A stretch of DNA of 64,000 nt, taken from the NCBI GenBank assembly GCA_963693365.1, contig CAVNZM010000005.1, positions 2,108,001 to 2,172,000 on the forward strand, read 5' to 3'. This DNA comes from Amoebidium appalachense (Eukaryota; Ichthyosporea). This document shows, piece after piece, positions 16,999 to 25,830 of this stretch (its first letter is position 1; each line of letters begins with the position of its first letter). Below the pieces are notes generated by a model. That model had not been told where the DNA came from. It saw only the letters and a program-made list of their open reading frames with translations, and did no database searches. The position numbers and the translations under genes are program-made.

Positions 16999-19056
16999 TC
17001 ACTTATGCGAAAGTATCTTCGAGAACGAAACTCGATAAGCACGCGATGTCTTTGACACTGCCCCCACTGCCACCGATTCGCGTAGCGGTACATGCAGCGC
17101 CTCTCCAAACACCTGTGTCAGCGTCGATCCCAACCTCTTGATGCCCACCACCCGCCGACTGTCGAGCATGTTGGCGTCCGCCCACATTCGCATCCGTTCA
17201 GCCATGCCAGTGGCTGTTACCCAGCACCCATCCGCGATTCCGAAGTCTTGTGTTCCGTCAGCTCCTTGGGCGATGTCCCTCAGAAATTGTATTTCTAGCG
17301 GCAGACTCTTCTCCATGAGCTGTTGCTTGAGCTTAGTATGGGGGGGCGGCGGCATTGTCTTAGGGACATCGGGAAGGTCCAGGAAGAAGTGGAACAGAGC
17401 CTCCAGCACCTCCGGTTGCCGGTGAAATCTGACGAACTCGTCGAAGTACCGGAGCTGACCCACCCGAGAGCCGTTTGCCTCGAGACATATGAATCTCCGA
17501 TCGGATAGCTCCACACGAACGGGCCAATCTTCGTTTGACAGAAAGACGTAGCGCTCGAAGTTTTTGGTGTAGATGCCATCCACACCCTTCTTCTCCAAAA
17601 GGCTGTCTTCTTGTGTGATCAGACTTTTGATAAGGTTGTTGGCCTCGTGGCACCCACCAAAGACACACTCGTCGATAACAGCTAGTAGTTTGTGGTTGAG
17701 GTGGGAGTTGAACTTGCTGGATATGTGTTCCTTGTTCTTCACGTAAGCGTAGTATTCCGAGCCTACCAGCGCCTTGAGTACGTCGAAGAACACATTTTTC
17801 CCGGTTCCCTGGACTGACTTGACGAGTACCGCCGTCCCAGACTTGGTGTCGGGGTGCTGGAAAATCTGGGCAACCCACTTGAGAAGGTATTCAAATACCT
17901 CGGCGTTTCCATCGGCAAGCACCTCGAATGCGTGGCGTATGAACATCTCGATCCCGCCATATTCCCGTACACGGTACTTCTCGAGGAGCTCATCCGGCAT
18001 GACCACAACCTTCTGGCCAGGATGGTAGGGGGTCATCGGGCATTCTGGGCCCATGTAACGGAATCCCTCAGTGTACTTGATGGGGAAGCCGCGAAAGAAG
18101 TTATATGTGAACAGGGCTCCTTGGCGGTACTTGGGGTTTATCTCTCCTGTCTTGGGATTGGGCGACGCGGGGTCGAAGACTGCTTGCCCATAACGAGGAA
18201 CGTGGCGTCCCATAAGGAAATCAATGCCGGTGTACGTCCGCTTGATTTCACCACCCTCACCCTCCATCCACTCAACCACGAAACCCTGCATGGTGCATTT
18301 CATGTCCTTCTCGGTCAACGTCTTGAGTGTGTACACGCCCTTGTCATGGCACCACACCTTCAAGAGGTAGAGGGATGTGCCGTTGATTTTTCCCACCCAC
18401 TTCTGCAGGTACTCGACGAGCTCAGCTTCCTTCCAGGTGGTTGGTAGCAGGTCCGGCATGAACTCGTATCCACCCGGAGGGTCGGTCGACTCTTGCTCAA
18501 GAACGCGGATCACCTCCTCGATGAGAGTCTGCCGCTTCCGGTCCTTGTTTGCAACCACGGCGGGGGCGGCTGCTGTACTAGGTGCTGTGCCGAATGTGGT
18601 CGTATGGGGCCCCTGGGTCCAACGCGTCGCGGTCGTCCAGTCGAGAATCGGGTTCATTACTACCCTGTTGGCCAAAGGAAATTTCTCCTTGGCCCATGAC
18701 TTGAGCGCAGCTCTGTTAGGCCCGGGAGCTGGGTGGCGGGTGTTGCACTCGTAGTGTGCGGTCTTGTGGCGCTTGGACTGACGGGTGGTTATTTCGGCAT
18801 AAACCAGTCCAAACTGTCGCTTGAGGGAATTGTGGAGGTCGTTGTGATCGAAGGGCTCATTGTCCACCGTAACTTCCCGGGACCCCTGTGGTGCAAAGAC
18901 TGCGAGGTACCAGTCAGGACAGGCACTGCGGCGCGAGAGCCCTTGGTTTGCCTGCTTGGGTTGATCTGCACCCTCGCAGCAAACCTCGTATTCGGTCTTC
19001 TCCGTATCCTTGCCGTCGCACCGGGCAGTGTTCATGTTTGAGCGAATGACATCCAT
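16999..19056 (-). CDS. D5-like superfamily 3 helicase (primase-helicase relative), 685 residues
   Basis: This is the likely replicative helicase of the virus-like segment. The central SF3 domain has Walker A SVQGTGKN (Gly417 to Asn421), Walker B LLAVIDEC (Asp462-Glu463), and a later conserved segment with KNFERYVFLSNEDWPV and LSDRRFICLE, as in the DUF5906/D5 helicases of polinton-like viruses, virophages and large DNA viruses. The N-terminal about 350 residues show no primase motif I can confirm. The C-terminal region (about 590-685) is the part duplicated at 15887-16190. Although the frame is open to 19134, the TATA box lies in that extension, so the ATG at 19056 is preferred. The gene is directly downstream of the C2H2 gene. 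Confidence 0.85.
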   Translation of the reverse strand: MDVIRSNMNTARCDGKDTEKTEYEVCCEGADQPKQANQGLSRRSACPDWYLAVFAPQGSREVTVDNEPFDHNDLHNSLKRQFGLVYAEITTRQSKRHKTAHYECNTRHPAPGPNRAALKSWAKEKFPLANRVVMNPILDWTTATRWTQGPHTTTFGTAPSTAAAPAVVANKDRKRQTLIEEVIRVLEQESTDPPGGYEFMPDLLPTTWKEAELVEYLQKWVGKINGTSLYLLKVWCHDKGVYTLKTLTEKDMKCTMQGFVVEWMEGEGGEIKRTYTGIDFLMGRHVPRYGQAVFDPASPNPKTGEINPKYRQGALFTYNFFRGFPIKYTEGFRYMGPECPMTPYHPGQKVVVMPDELLEKYRVREYGGIEMFIRHAFEVLADGNAEVFEYLLKWVAQIFQHPDTKSGTAVLVKSVQGTGKNVFFDVLKALVGSEYYAYVKNKEHISSKFNSHLNHKLLAVIDECVFGGCHEANNLIKSLITQEDSLLEKKGVDGIYTKNFERYVFLSNEDWPVRVELSDRRFICLEANGSRVGQLRYFDEFVRFHRQPEVLEALFHFFLDLPDVPKTMPPPPHTKLKQQLMEKSLPLEIQFLRDIAQGADGTQDFGIADGCWVTATGMAERMRMWADANMLDSRRVVGIKRLGSTLTQVFGEALHVPLRESVAVGAVSKTSRAYRVSFSKILSHK

Positions 19057-19107
19057 TGTGGTAGTGAAGGGGATAGATAATATTTGACGGTCTGAGGTCT
19101 GGCAAGC

Positions 19108-19118
19108 GCTTTTATACC
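19108..19118 (-). promoter_or_regulatory. TATA box of the helicase gene, containing the stop codon of the zinc-finger gene
   Basis: The minus strand reads AAGGTATAAAAGC. The TAA (19114-19112) terminates the upstream C2H2 gene. The ATG of the helicase follows at about 55 nt. Confidence 0.6.
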
Positions 19119-19567
19119 TTCGGGCTGGGCACAAGACTGGGGTGTTCAGTCTCGACGTGCCTGTTCAGGGTTGTAGACCAGGCAAATGCAGCCTGGCACT
19201 GGTCGAAGGGGCATGTAAAACGCCCGCTTGCGCGCCGGGGCCGTCTCGGCAGCTGACACCCTTCATGAGCTGTTCTTCGGTGAACCCACAAACCCGCAGG
19301 ATAGACGTAAGTGGCTGGACAGTCTGGGCATTGATAGGGTCGGCTGCCAGAGTGTGTGCGCTGGTGCAGTTTCATGTGGTCGCTGCGGGCAAAGCTTGCA
19401 AAGCAGCCGGGTTGTGGACAGGCATATGCGCCGGTGCTATTATTCTTGTGGGTATTTTCGTGTCTTTTTAGATTTGCCTTGAATGTGAACATTGCTGAAC
19501 ACAGTGTGCAAGCGTGGCGCTTCGGGTTAGGGGGTGTCTCTATGGTTGGCGTGTATTGGAGGTCCAT
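19112..19567 (-). CDS. Protein with four C2H2 zinc fingers, 151 residues
   Basis: Four fingers are evident: C-x2-C...H-x3-H from about residue 20 (CTLCSAMF...HENTH), CPQPGCFASF...HQRTH, CPDCPATY...HRRTAH, and CPFDQCQAAF...HVETEH, after a short N-terminal tail. Such arrays usually bind DNA, so a transcription regulator of the segment is likely. The ATG at 19567 is chosen because a TATATAA box lies 35-45 nt upstream; the frame stays open further to 19636 across that box. Its last codons (KV-stop) form the TATA box of the helicase gene, so the two genes abut with no spacer. Confidence 0.8.
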   Translation of the reverse strand: MDLQYTPTIETPPNPKRHACTLCSAMFTFKANLKRHENTHKNNSTGAYACPQPGCFASFARSDHMKLHQRTHSGSRPYQCPDCPATYVYPAGLWVHRRTAHEGCQLPRRPRRASGRFTCPFDQCQAAFAWSTTLNRHVETEHPSLVPSPKV

Positions 19568-19601
19568 TACTGCTAAGTGGCAAGAAAAGAAACATGATAA
19601 C

Positions 19602-19612
19602 GCTTTATATAA
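19602..19612 (-). promoter_or_regulatory. TATA box between the zinc-finger gene and the divergent nuclease fragment
   Basis: GTTATATAAAG on the minus strand, 35-45 nt before the ATG at 19567. The divergent ATG at 19660 is 93 nt away on the plus strand. Confidence 0.5.
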
Positions 19613-19659
19613 CCCCTGGTCTTCTTCGTCGGCCACTGATTTTTTTGTGACCTACAGTG

Positions 19660-19812
19660 ATGGCCACCTACAACGAGGCGTTTGTCAGCGACAAATTGGC
19701 ACGGATTGAAGGTGGGAAACGCGAAGTGGTGACCCCCGCGGGCCGCATCGACCTGCTCACAGACACGGACATCATCGAGGTCAAGCGCGCACCGCAGTGG
19801 AAGGCCGCACTG
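19660..19812 (+). pseudogene. Third PD-(D/E)XK nuclease copy, truncated after WKAAL
   Basis: It starts MATYNEAF and is about 80 percent identical in protein to the gene at 16550 through Glu17, Asp31, Glu40 and Lys42 (IEVKR) as far as WKAAL. It then stops matching exactly where the other copy has GQVQAY. The frame continues to 20214, but only through AACGGTCAA-type repeats, so the second half of the fold is gone and the product should be inactive. Confidence 0.65.
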
Positions 19813-20540
19813 CGCTGCAGCGCAGAGTTGGCCAATGAACGGTCAAAGCTAGCGCGAAGTAGTGAATATTCAACGAAGCTAGCGCAGAGTTCACGTTGGC
19901 CAATAAACGGTCAAAGCAGCCCAGAGTTGGCCAATAAACGGTCAACCAAACACGAACCCTCGGTCAATATCCGGTCAACCCGAACTCGTGTTTGGCGCAA
20001 ATCTAGTGAACCCAAAACGAACATCGCGCGAACCCCTGCCAATATCCGGTCAACCCGAACTCGTGTTTGGCGCAAATCTAGTGAACCCAAAACGAACATC
20101 GCGCGAACCCCTGCCAATATCCGGTCAACCAACACGAACCCTCAGTCAATATCGTTCGATCCACGGAGCATCCATTTCAATATTGGTCGAATCACGGAGA
20201 CCACCTTTGAATAATGCTTGAATCGTATTCACCCGCTATTCAATCTGATTGGTCGAAACATTAAATCTGATTGTACGAAACCGGTTCAATCTGATTGGTC
20301 GAAACATTAAATCTGATTGCACGAAACCGGTTCAATCTGATTGGTCGAAACCGTTTATTGACAGGAGTCCCAATTGTTGGGGATGACCGGCTGGCTACCA
20401 CCCCAGCACGTGCTTCTCCAGGAAGCGCACGAGGTACACCTTGACCGGGTGCAGGCAAAGACGTAAAAGATGAAAAATAAATAGAGAAGCCACGGGCAAG
20501 AGGGTGGGAAGCCCCCCTCCCCCAAAAAACAAAACAAAGA
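19813..20540. repeat. Repeat-rich stretch after the truncated nuclease
   Basis: It holds several GTTGGCCAATAAACGGTCAA-type units, two adjacent copies of a roughly 75-bp unit around 19,975-20,125 (with CTCGTGTTTGGCGCAAATC), and about three copies of a unit with CAATCTGATTGGTCGAAAC at 20,235-20,350. CCAAT/ATTGG motifs are frequent. The last about 190 bp show no gene. Confidence 0.6.
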
Positions 20541-20668
20541 GCGCACGGTCATAGCGCTCATGACACATCTCTCCAAGAACACCTGTGCAAGCGCACGGTG
20601 ATTGCGCTCATGACCCTACACTCACACAACACAGGTGCAAGCATACGCATTGCCCCAACCCCCCCGCC

Positions 20669-20732
<64 letters not shown>

Positions 20733-21002
20733 AAAGCGCCCGGTGATAGCGCTCATGACACATCTCTCCAAGAACACATGTGCAAGCGCACGGTGATTGC
20801 GCTCATTAACCTACTCTCAAACAACACAGGTGCAAGCACACGGTGATAGCGCTCAAGCGCACTGTAATAGCGCTCATGACCCTACTCTCAAACAATACAT
20901 GTGCAAGCGCACCGTGATAGCGCTCATGCCCCTACTCTCAAACAACACATGTGCAAGCCCACGGTGATAGCGCTCATGACCCTACTCTCAAACAACACAT
21001 GT
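20541..21002 (+). repeat. Tandem array of a roughly 50-bp unit, interrupted by a long poly-C tract
   Basis: Diverged copies contain GCGCTCATGACCCTACTCTC and GTGCAAGCGCACGGTGATAG. A poly-C run of more than 45 bases and a short (CA)n sit at about 20,668-20,733. The same unit occurs in inverted orientation at 24,171-24,436. Confidence 0.75.
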
Positions 21003-21850
21003 GCACACACAAAGGCATTCGGGAACACACATGCACACTTTGCATCCCCCCTCCCCCCCCCCCCCCCCCCCCCCCACAATCCCCCTCCCCCACACACACA
21101 CAAAGGCATTCGGGAACACACATGCACACTTTGCATCCCCCCTCCCCCCCCCCCCCCCCCCACAATCCCCCTCCCCCACACACACACAAAGGCATTCGGG
21201 AACACACATGCACACTTTGCATCCCCCCCCCCCCCCCCCCCCCCCCAATCCCCCTCCCCCCACACACACACAAAGGCATTCGGGAACACACATGCACACT
21301 TTGCATCCCCCCTCCCCCCCCCCCCCCCACAATCCCCCTCCCCCCACACACACACAAAGGCATTCGGGAACACACATGCACACTTTGCATCCCCCCTCCC
21401 CCCCCCCCCCCCCCCACAATCCCCCCTCCCCCCACACACACACAAAGGCATTCGGGAACACACATGCACACTTTGCATCCCCCCTCCCCCCCCCCCCCCC
21501 ACAATCCCCCTCCCCCCACACACACACAAAGGCATTCGGGAACACACATGCACACTTTGCATCCCCCCCCTCCCCCCCCCCCCCCCCCCCCCCACAATCC
21601 CCCTCCCCCCACACACACACAAAGGCATTCGGGAACACACATGCACACTTTGCATCCCCCCTCCCCCCCCCCCCCCCCCCCCCCCCCCCCACAATCCCCC
21701 TCCCCCCACACACATACAAAGGCATTCGGGAACACACATGCACACTTTGCATCCCCCCTCCCCCCCCCCCCCCCCCCCCCACAATCCCCCTCCCCCCCCC
21801 CACACACAAAGGCATTCGGGCACACACATGCACACTTTGCATCCCCCTCC
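21003..21850 (+). repeat. Ten-copy tandem array with poly-C cores
   Basis: GGCATTCGGG occurs ten times at intervals of about 80-100 bp, each followed by ACACACATGCACACTTTGCA, a variable poly-C tract, and CACAATCCCCC. Frames on both strands are open through the whole array because the unit lacks stops; none is a credible gene. Confidence 0.8.
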
Positions 21851-21909
21851 ACCCCCTTCGTGAGAATGCACTGAGTGTCACATATTTATAATAAGTTGAA
21901 TTTTATTGA

Positions 21910-22035
21910 TTGTGAAAAAGCACGAAGTCGCCTACCCTGCTAGTAATATGGTGATACCGATCAGTCAGGCCATTGATCGTAAAAGAGCACGAAGTCGCCT
22001 GGCCTGCTGGTAATATGGTGATACCGATCACAGTC
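21910..22035. repeat. Tandem duplication at the 3' end of the 619-residue gene
   Basis: Two copies of a roughly 68-bp unit containing GCACGAAGTCGCCT and AATATGGTGATACCGATCA. The inner copy encodes the last residues of the gene (YHHITSRPGDFVLF); the outer copy, past the stop, still reads YHHITSRVGDFVLF in another frame. Confidence 0.7.
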
Positions 22036-23820
22036 AGGCCAAAGTTCATCCCATGTGTTGGTTGCTGCTTCATAATACAACCAGTGGTCGTATGGTTCAC
22101 CAACTACTTGCACATGGTGATTCCTGATGGCATCCTCGAGGGCTATCTGACACGGCAGTTGCGGGTACCAATCCGCACCATCCAAAACCTCGGCGATAGG
22201 AACAGCACTCCACAGGGCATCCGCGCTGGGAGACGTGTCAGGCTGGCCCGTGGTCTTGTTAATACCGATATAGCTGCCGCGCTGTTGTTCCAAATGGTCG
22301 GAGGGGGTTTGTACCCAAAATAACTCGATGTCTGCCTGCCAGGGGCAGACGCCGTCGGCATCGTTGAGCATGATTTGGTCAAATCCACTCGGGGGGTAGA
22401 TGACGGCCGCTTGCCGGGTTTCGGTGTCGTAAGCATACAACCCGTCAACAACGAATGGCAAATCTCTACCTTGCCCCTCCGCTTTGGCTGTTTTGAACTC
22501 TTCGCGCTCAACATCTTTCCTGATTGTGTCAATTAAGTCTCCCCAATCGAAGGGAAGCACAATGACGTGTCGTTTGTTCATGACGTCCACAAGCATCTGC
22601 CACGACACGCCCACTTGCAGACGCCGCATGTATGTGGAAATTTCGACGGTTTCGATGTCGGTATCGATCTGGCCCAGGGGAACAAACTCGCCTTCTTCCT
22701 GCCCTTCCTGAATCTCGTAAGCAAACCACCCCGTGCACCGCCCGAATATGTTTTTGCGCTCGGCAGGCCCACCCTCGCTGTAATCCGCCTGGACCCTGCT
22801 AACTAAATTCGAAAGCTTTTTGTCCCATTCCAGCTTGTGTCTAATGATGTTTGCGTAGTCGTACAGGTGGGCTTGGGTACGGGGTGCAGTTGTAACTGGC
22901 GGGTTTGAGGCAGCTTGTGCCAAAATATTGGCCTTTTGGGTGGCCATATCTAGTATTATATTCGCATGGACATCGTCGTAGCCGTCGTTGTCGTGGTCCC
23001 TCCGGTGGGCATAATGGTCCATCAATCGCAGCAGCAAACACGTGTTAAACGACTCTAACGTATACGCAGAGCTGTCTAACTTGACAACTCCTGCAGACCC
23101 TCGCAACCACGCAGTGCACGGCGGGTAATGCCGCAGTTTGCCGTCCCCCGTGTACCCCTCACTGGGGTGTGTCTCTACGATCCTTCTAATAGCATCCTCA
23201 GGAAGTAAACCCCACCAGTTCCAGAACCTACTATCCTGAAAATCACTGTTATTCTCTATGGCGTATTGGACATCCGCCAAAGTGGAGGTTGCAAAAAACA
23301 TATCGGCAAAGCTCTCGCTCGTTTTTTGGTCCAGTTCGGACATTTTTGCCGCAATCTCTGCTGCTGTGGCCTGCATCACCGTCCTAGTTGCAAGGCAACA
23401 GCGCCCTTCAGGGTTGTACACGGCCAGCTTGTCATAGCTTCGGAGGTACACCGCTGTGCATGCACGGAAACCTGCTTTCAACTCTTCCTGCAGTTGCAAT
23501 AGACTCAACGAGGTGTCTACCTCAAACACAACAAAAGGGTGCAACGTTTCCACTAGAGTGACATCTTCGGGGGTTGAAACCGTGGCAAGGCCGTTGGTGT
23601 TTGCAAGAGAAAACACTACAACATCTTCCCCTACAGGGCCTAACAACAGCGGTGTCTTCGATGGAACGATCCGAACACACACTGGCATTGAGGGTGCAAG
23701 TCCCATTGCTGACAGCGAAATAATAATTCTGCCTATACCCTGCATGCCAAATCCTGTTGTGTTTTCGTGCAGCTGAGGTCGGTGTATTTGAAACGATTTG
23801 GATATAATAACATCAGTCAT
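21961..23820 (-). CDS. Large protein of unknown function, 619 residues
   Basis: Not recognised. The frame starts MTDVIISKSF at 23820, but an ATTATATCC box within the first 20 nt of coding and an ATG at Met26 (MQGIGRIIISL) make the later start possible. The N-terminal 200 residues look beta-rich; the middle is helical (DHYAHRRDHDNDGYDD, TQKANILAQAA), and the C-terminal part is rich in Trp, Asp and Tyr. No membrane segment or catalytic motif was found. The size and its place in the virus-like segment would fit a virion component, but this is a guess. It is the only gene between two inverted copies of the 50-bp repeat array. Confidence 0.65.
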   Translation of the reverse strand: MTDVIISKSFQIHRPQLHENTTGFGMQGIGRIIISLSAMGLAPSMPVCVRIVPSKTPLLLGPVGEDVVVFSLANTNGLATVSTPEDVTLVETLHPFVVFEVDTSLSLLQLQEELKAGFRACTAVYLRSYDKLAVYNPEGRCCLATRTVMQATAAEIAAKMSELDQKTSESFADMFFATSTLADVQYAIENNSDFQDSRFWNWWGLLPEDAIRRIVETHPSEGYTGDGKLRHYPPCTAWLRGSAGVVKLDSSAYTLESFNTCLLLRLMDHYAHRRDHDNDGYDDVHANIILDMATQKANILAQAASNPPVTTAPRTQAHLYDYANIIRHKLEWDKKLSNLVSRVQADYSEGGPAERKNIFGRCTGWFAYEIQEGQEEGEFVPLGQIDTDIETVEISTYMRRLQVGVSWQMLVDVMNKRHVIVLPFDWGDLIDTIRKDVEREEFKTAKAEGQGRDLPFVVDGLYAYDTETRQAAVIYPPSGFDQIMLNDADGVCPWQADIELFWVQTPSDHLEQQRGSYIGINKTTGQPDTSPSADALWSAVPIAEVLDGADWYPQLPCQIALEDAIRNHHVQVVGEPYDHWLYYEAATNTWDELWPDCDRYHHITSRPGDFVLFYDQWPD

Positions 23821-24170
23821 CGCGCTGATTGGCTAAACGCGGATGACACATCTTTTCGGATGATTGGTTGGATAAATCTAGTTACCATCGGCTAGCCGCG
23901 CTGATTGGCCAAATCCAATTGGTGTTGCTTCGGCATAACCCGTGCGCAAGCCCGAAAATTCGGATTTGTTTCTTGGTATTTTTTGAAGTCCGGAATATTT
24001 TTGCCTGGGGTGTATGGTATATTTTCATCCCCAGTTAAAGGGGGTGAAAGGGGGTTCCTATTTTAGCTTACCACGAAATTTGCAGGGGTTTACCATAAAC
24101 TGAAAATATGATGGTATTTTTGAAACGTTTAGGGTATTTTTTACCGTAAAAACGGGGTTATGGTCGGGCC
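23821..24170. promoter_or_regulatory. Upstream region of the 619-residue gene with CCAAT motifs
   Basis: Several ATTGG/CCAAT motifs occur close to the gene start (GCGCTGATTGGC at 23822 and again at about 23896; GATTGGTTGG at 23862), with AT-rich sequence to 24,170 including three GGTATATTT / GGTATTTTT-type motifs. No gene seen. Confidence 0.4.
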
Positions 24171-24436
24171 TGCCCGTGCGCTTGCACCTGTGTTGCTTGA
24201 GAGTAGGGTCATGAGCGCTATCACCGTGCGCTTGCACCTGTGTTGCTTGAGAGTAGGGTCATGAGCGCTATCACCGTGCGCTTGCACCTGTGTTGCTTGA
24301 GAGTAGGGTCATGAGCGCTATCACCGTGCGCTTGCACCTGTGTTGCTTGAGAGTAGGGTCATGAGCGCTATCACCGTGCGCTTGCACCTGTGTTGTTGGC
24401 GAGTAGGGTCATGATCGCTATCACCATACCCTTGCT
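24171..24436 (-). repeat. Five-copy 50-bp tandem array, inverted relative to 20.5-21.0 kb
   Basis: The unit has a period of exactly 50 bp and contains GTGCGCTTGCACCTGTGTTG and GAGAGTAGGGTCATGAGCGC. It is the reverse complement of the unit at 20,541-21,002, so the two arrays form inverted flanks about 3.2 kb apart. Confidence 0.8.
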
Positions 24437-24528
24437 CATGAGCGCCCCCCCCCCCTCCCCCCCCCCCAAACCCTCCTCCCATCTGCCCGCACAACCCCAA
24501 CCCCACATTATATCGTGCACCGGGTAAC

Positions 24529-24921
24529 ATGGACGCTGGCGCACCCCTTCCCCCACCCAGCCCATTCGCACCCCCTCCCCCGATCCGCACAAGCCCGCGC
24601 AGCACCCCCGGGCCCTCCCCCATCCTACTGGCCATCCTGGCCGGCCTGATCCTCTACGTGCTCTGGGACACGTTCAGCCCACGTGTGCGGCGGCGCCTGG
24701 CAGTGCTCAAGTGCCAGCGTGCGTGCCCAATGTGTGCCAGCTGCGGCAGCTGCGTTCCCCGCCGCAAGTGTGCGCACTGCCCCCGCTGCCACGTGTGCGG
24801 TGCCAGCCCCACTCGGTGCGCACAGTGCCCCGCATGCACGCGCTGCCCGCCCGAGCAGAAGTGCCCGGCGTGCCCCACGTGTGCGCATGCGCCTGCGGTG
24901 GTGATCAAGGAGCGCACTTGA
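24529..24921 (+). CDS. Single-pass membrane protein with a 16-cysteine tail, 130 residues
   Basis: A Pro-rich N-terminal part (residues 1-30) is followed by one membrane segment (ILLAILAGLILYVLW, about 32-46), a basic stop-transfer patch (RVRRRL) and a C-terminal region with 16 cysteines in C-x2-C and C-x4-C patterns over about 57 residues. The pattern suggests zinc clusters if cytosolic or many disulfides if lumenal. An ATTATATC box lies about 25 nt before the ATG. Small Cys-rich membrane proteins are common in viral envelopes, but no family could be named. Confidence 0.65.
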   Translation: MDAGAPLPPPSPFAPPPPIRTSPRSTPGPSPILLAILAGLILYVLWDTFSPRVRRRLAVLKCQRACPMCASCGSCVPRRKCAHCPRCHVCGASPTRCAQCPACTRCPPEQKCPACPTCAHAPAVVIKERT

Positions 24922-24957
24922 AGGGTTGGGTGAGCAGAGATTTTTGTGGCATAGAGT

Positions 24958-25218
24958 ATGGCGTACCAATGGGAGTACAAGCTGAAGGAGGAGCCCGGCA
25001 AGGCACCCGTGGTGCAGGCAACTATTGTGCCGACCGAGGCCACCACCCGGCGGACGCAGATGGAGCAACGAGCATACGCACAAGAGCTTGCGGAAAAGGG
25101 CTATATAGATCTGCCCGATGAGTTGGCGGAGAAGTGTGGATTCAAGAAGTGGGTGCCGAAGAATCAACGACAGACAGCAATTGTACTGCAGAAGATGATG
25201 GAGCCTGAGGATGCATAG
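24958..25218 (+). CDS. Small hydrophilic protein, 86 residues
   Basis: It starts 37 nt after the membrane-protein gene, in the same direction. The product (MAYQWEYKLKEEPGKAP onward) is charged, largely helical and has no cysteine-rich or membrane segment. No family recognised. The compact spacing suggests it belongs to the same set of genes. Confidence 0.5.
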   Translation: MAYQWEYKLKEEPGKAPVVQATIVPTEATTRRTQMEQRAYAQELAEKGYIDLPDELAEKCGFKKWVPKNQRQTAIVLQKMMEPEDA

Positions 25219-25253
25219 AGACCTACACACAAAGGATGAATGGACTTACACCA

Positions 25254-25356
25254 CAAACATGGAAAATGTAAATGACGAGAGAATCTCCACAAACATGGAA
25301 AATGTAAATGACGAGAGAATCTCCACAAACATGGAAAATGTAAATGACGAGAGAAT
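25254..25356 (+). repeat. Three copies of a 36-bp unit
   Basis: The unit contains CCACAAACATGGAAAATG and ACGAGAGAATCT, repeated exactly three times. Confidence 0.8.
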
Positions 25357-25446
25357 CTGTTGGGATGTTTAATTTTGATGAGCTGGAGTCTATCTCCCCC
25401 CCCCCTCCCCTTCACCGTTCAATGAAAACTTGGTAGCATGTGTATC

Positions 25447-25588
<142 letters not shown>

Positions 25589-25830
25589 ACAATGTACGTG
25601 CCAGTGTGCTTGTACACAGATTGAAAAGGAGACTTGGGGTATATTAAATGGAGTCTCTCCCGCTACCACGGGCAAATACATTCAATAATCATTACGGAAA
25701 CTTGGTACTGTTACCGGGCAAATACAATATACATGAAAATTTGGATAAGATTGAAGCAGATCACATTCGAATAAACATTACAGAAAACTTGGTATGAAAA
25801 CTTTGTACCACGTCTTTCCTCCACCACACC

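Noticed and set aside
19813-20214. Continuation of the truncated nuclease frame
   Set aside because: The translated sequence is made of DNA repeats (NIRSTRTRVWRKSSEPKTN repeated) with no similarity to the C-terminal half of the other nuclease copies.
20901-21891. Frames of about 300 codons on both strands reading poly-Pro/His/Thr or poly-Gly/Cys
   Set aside because: They are products of the poly-C/(CA)n tandem array and have no credible start or domain.
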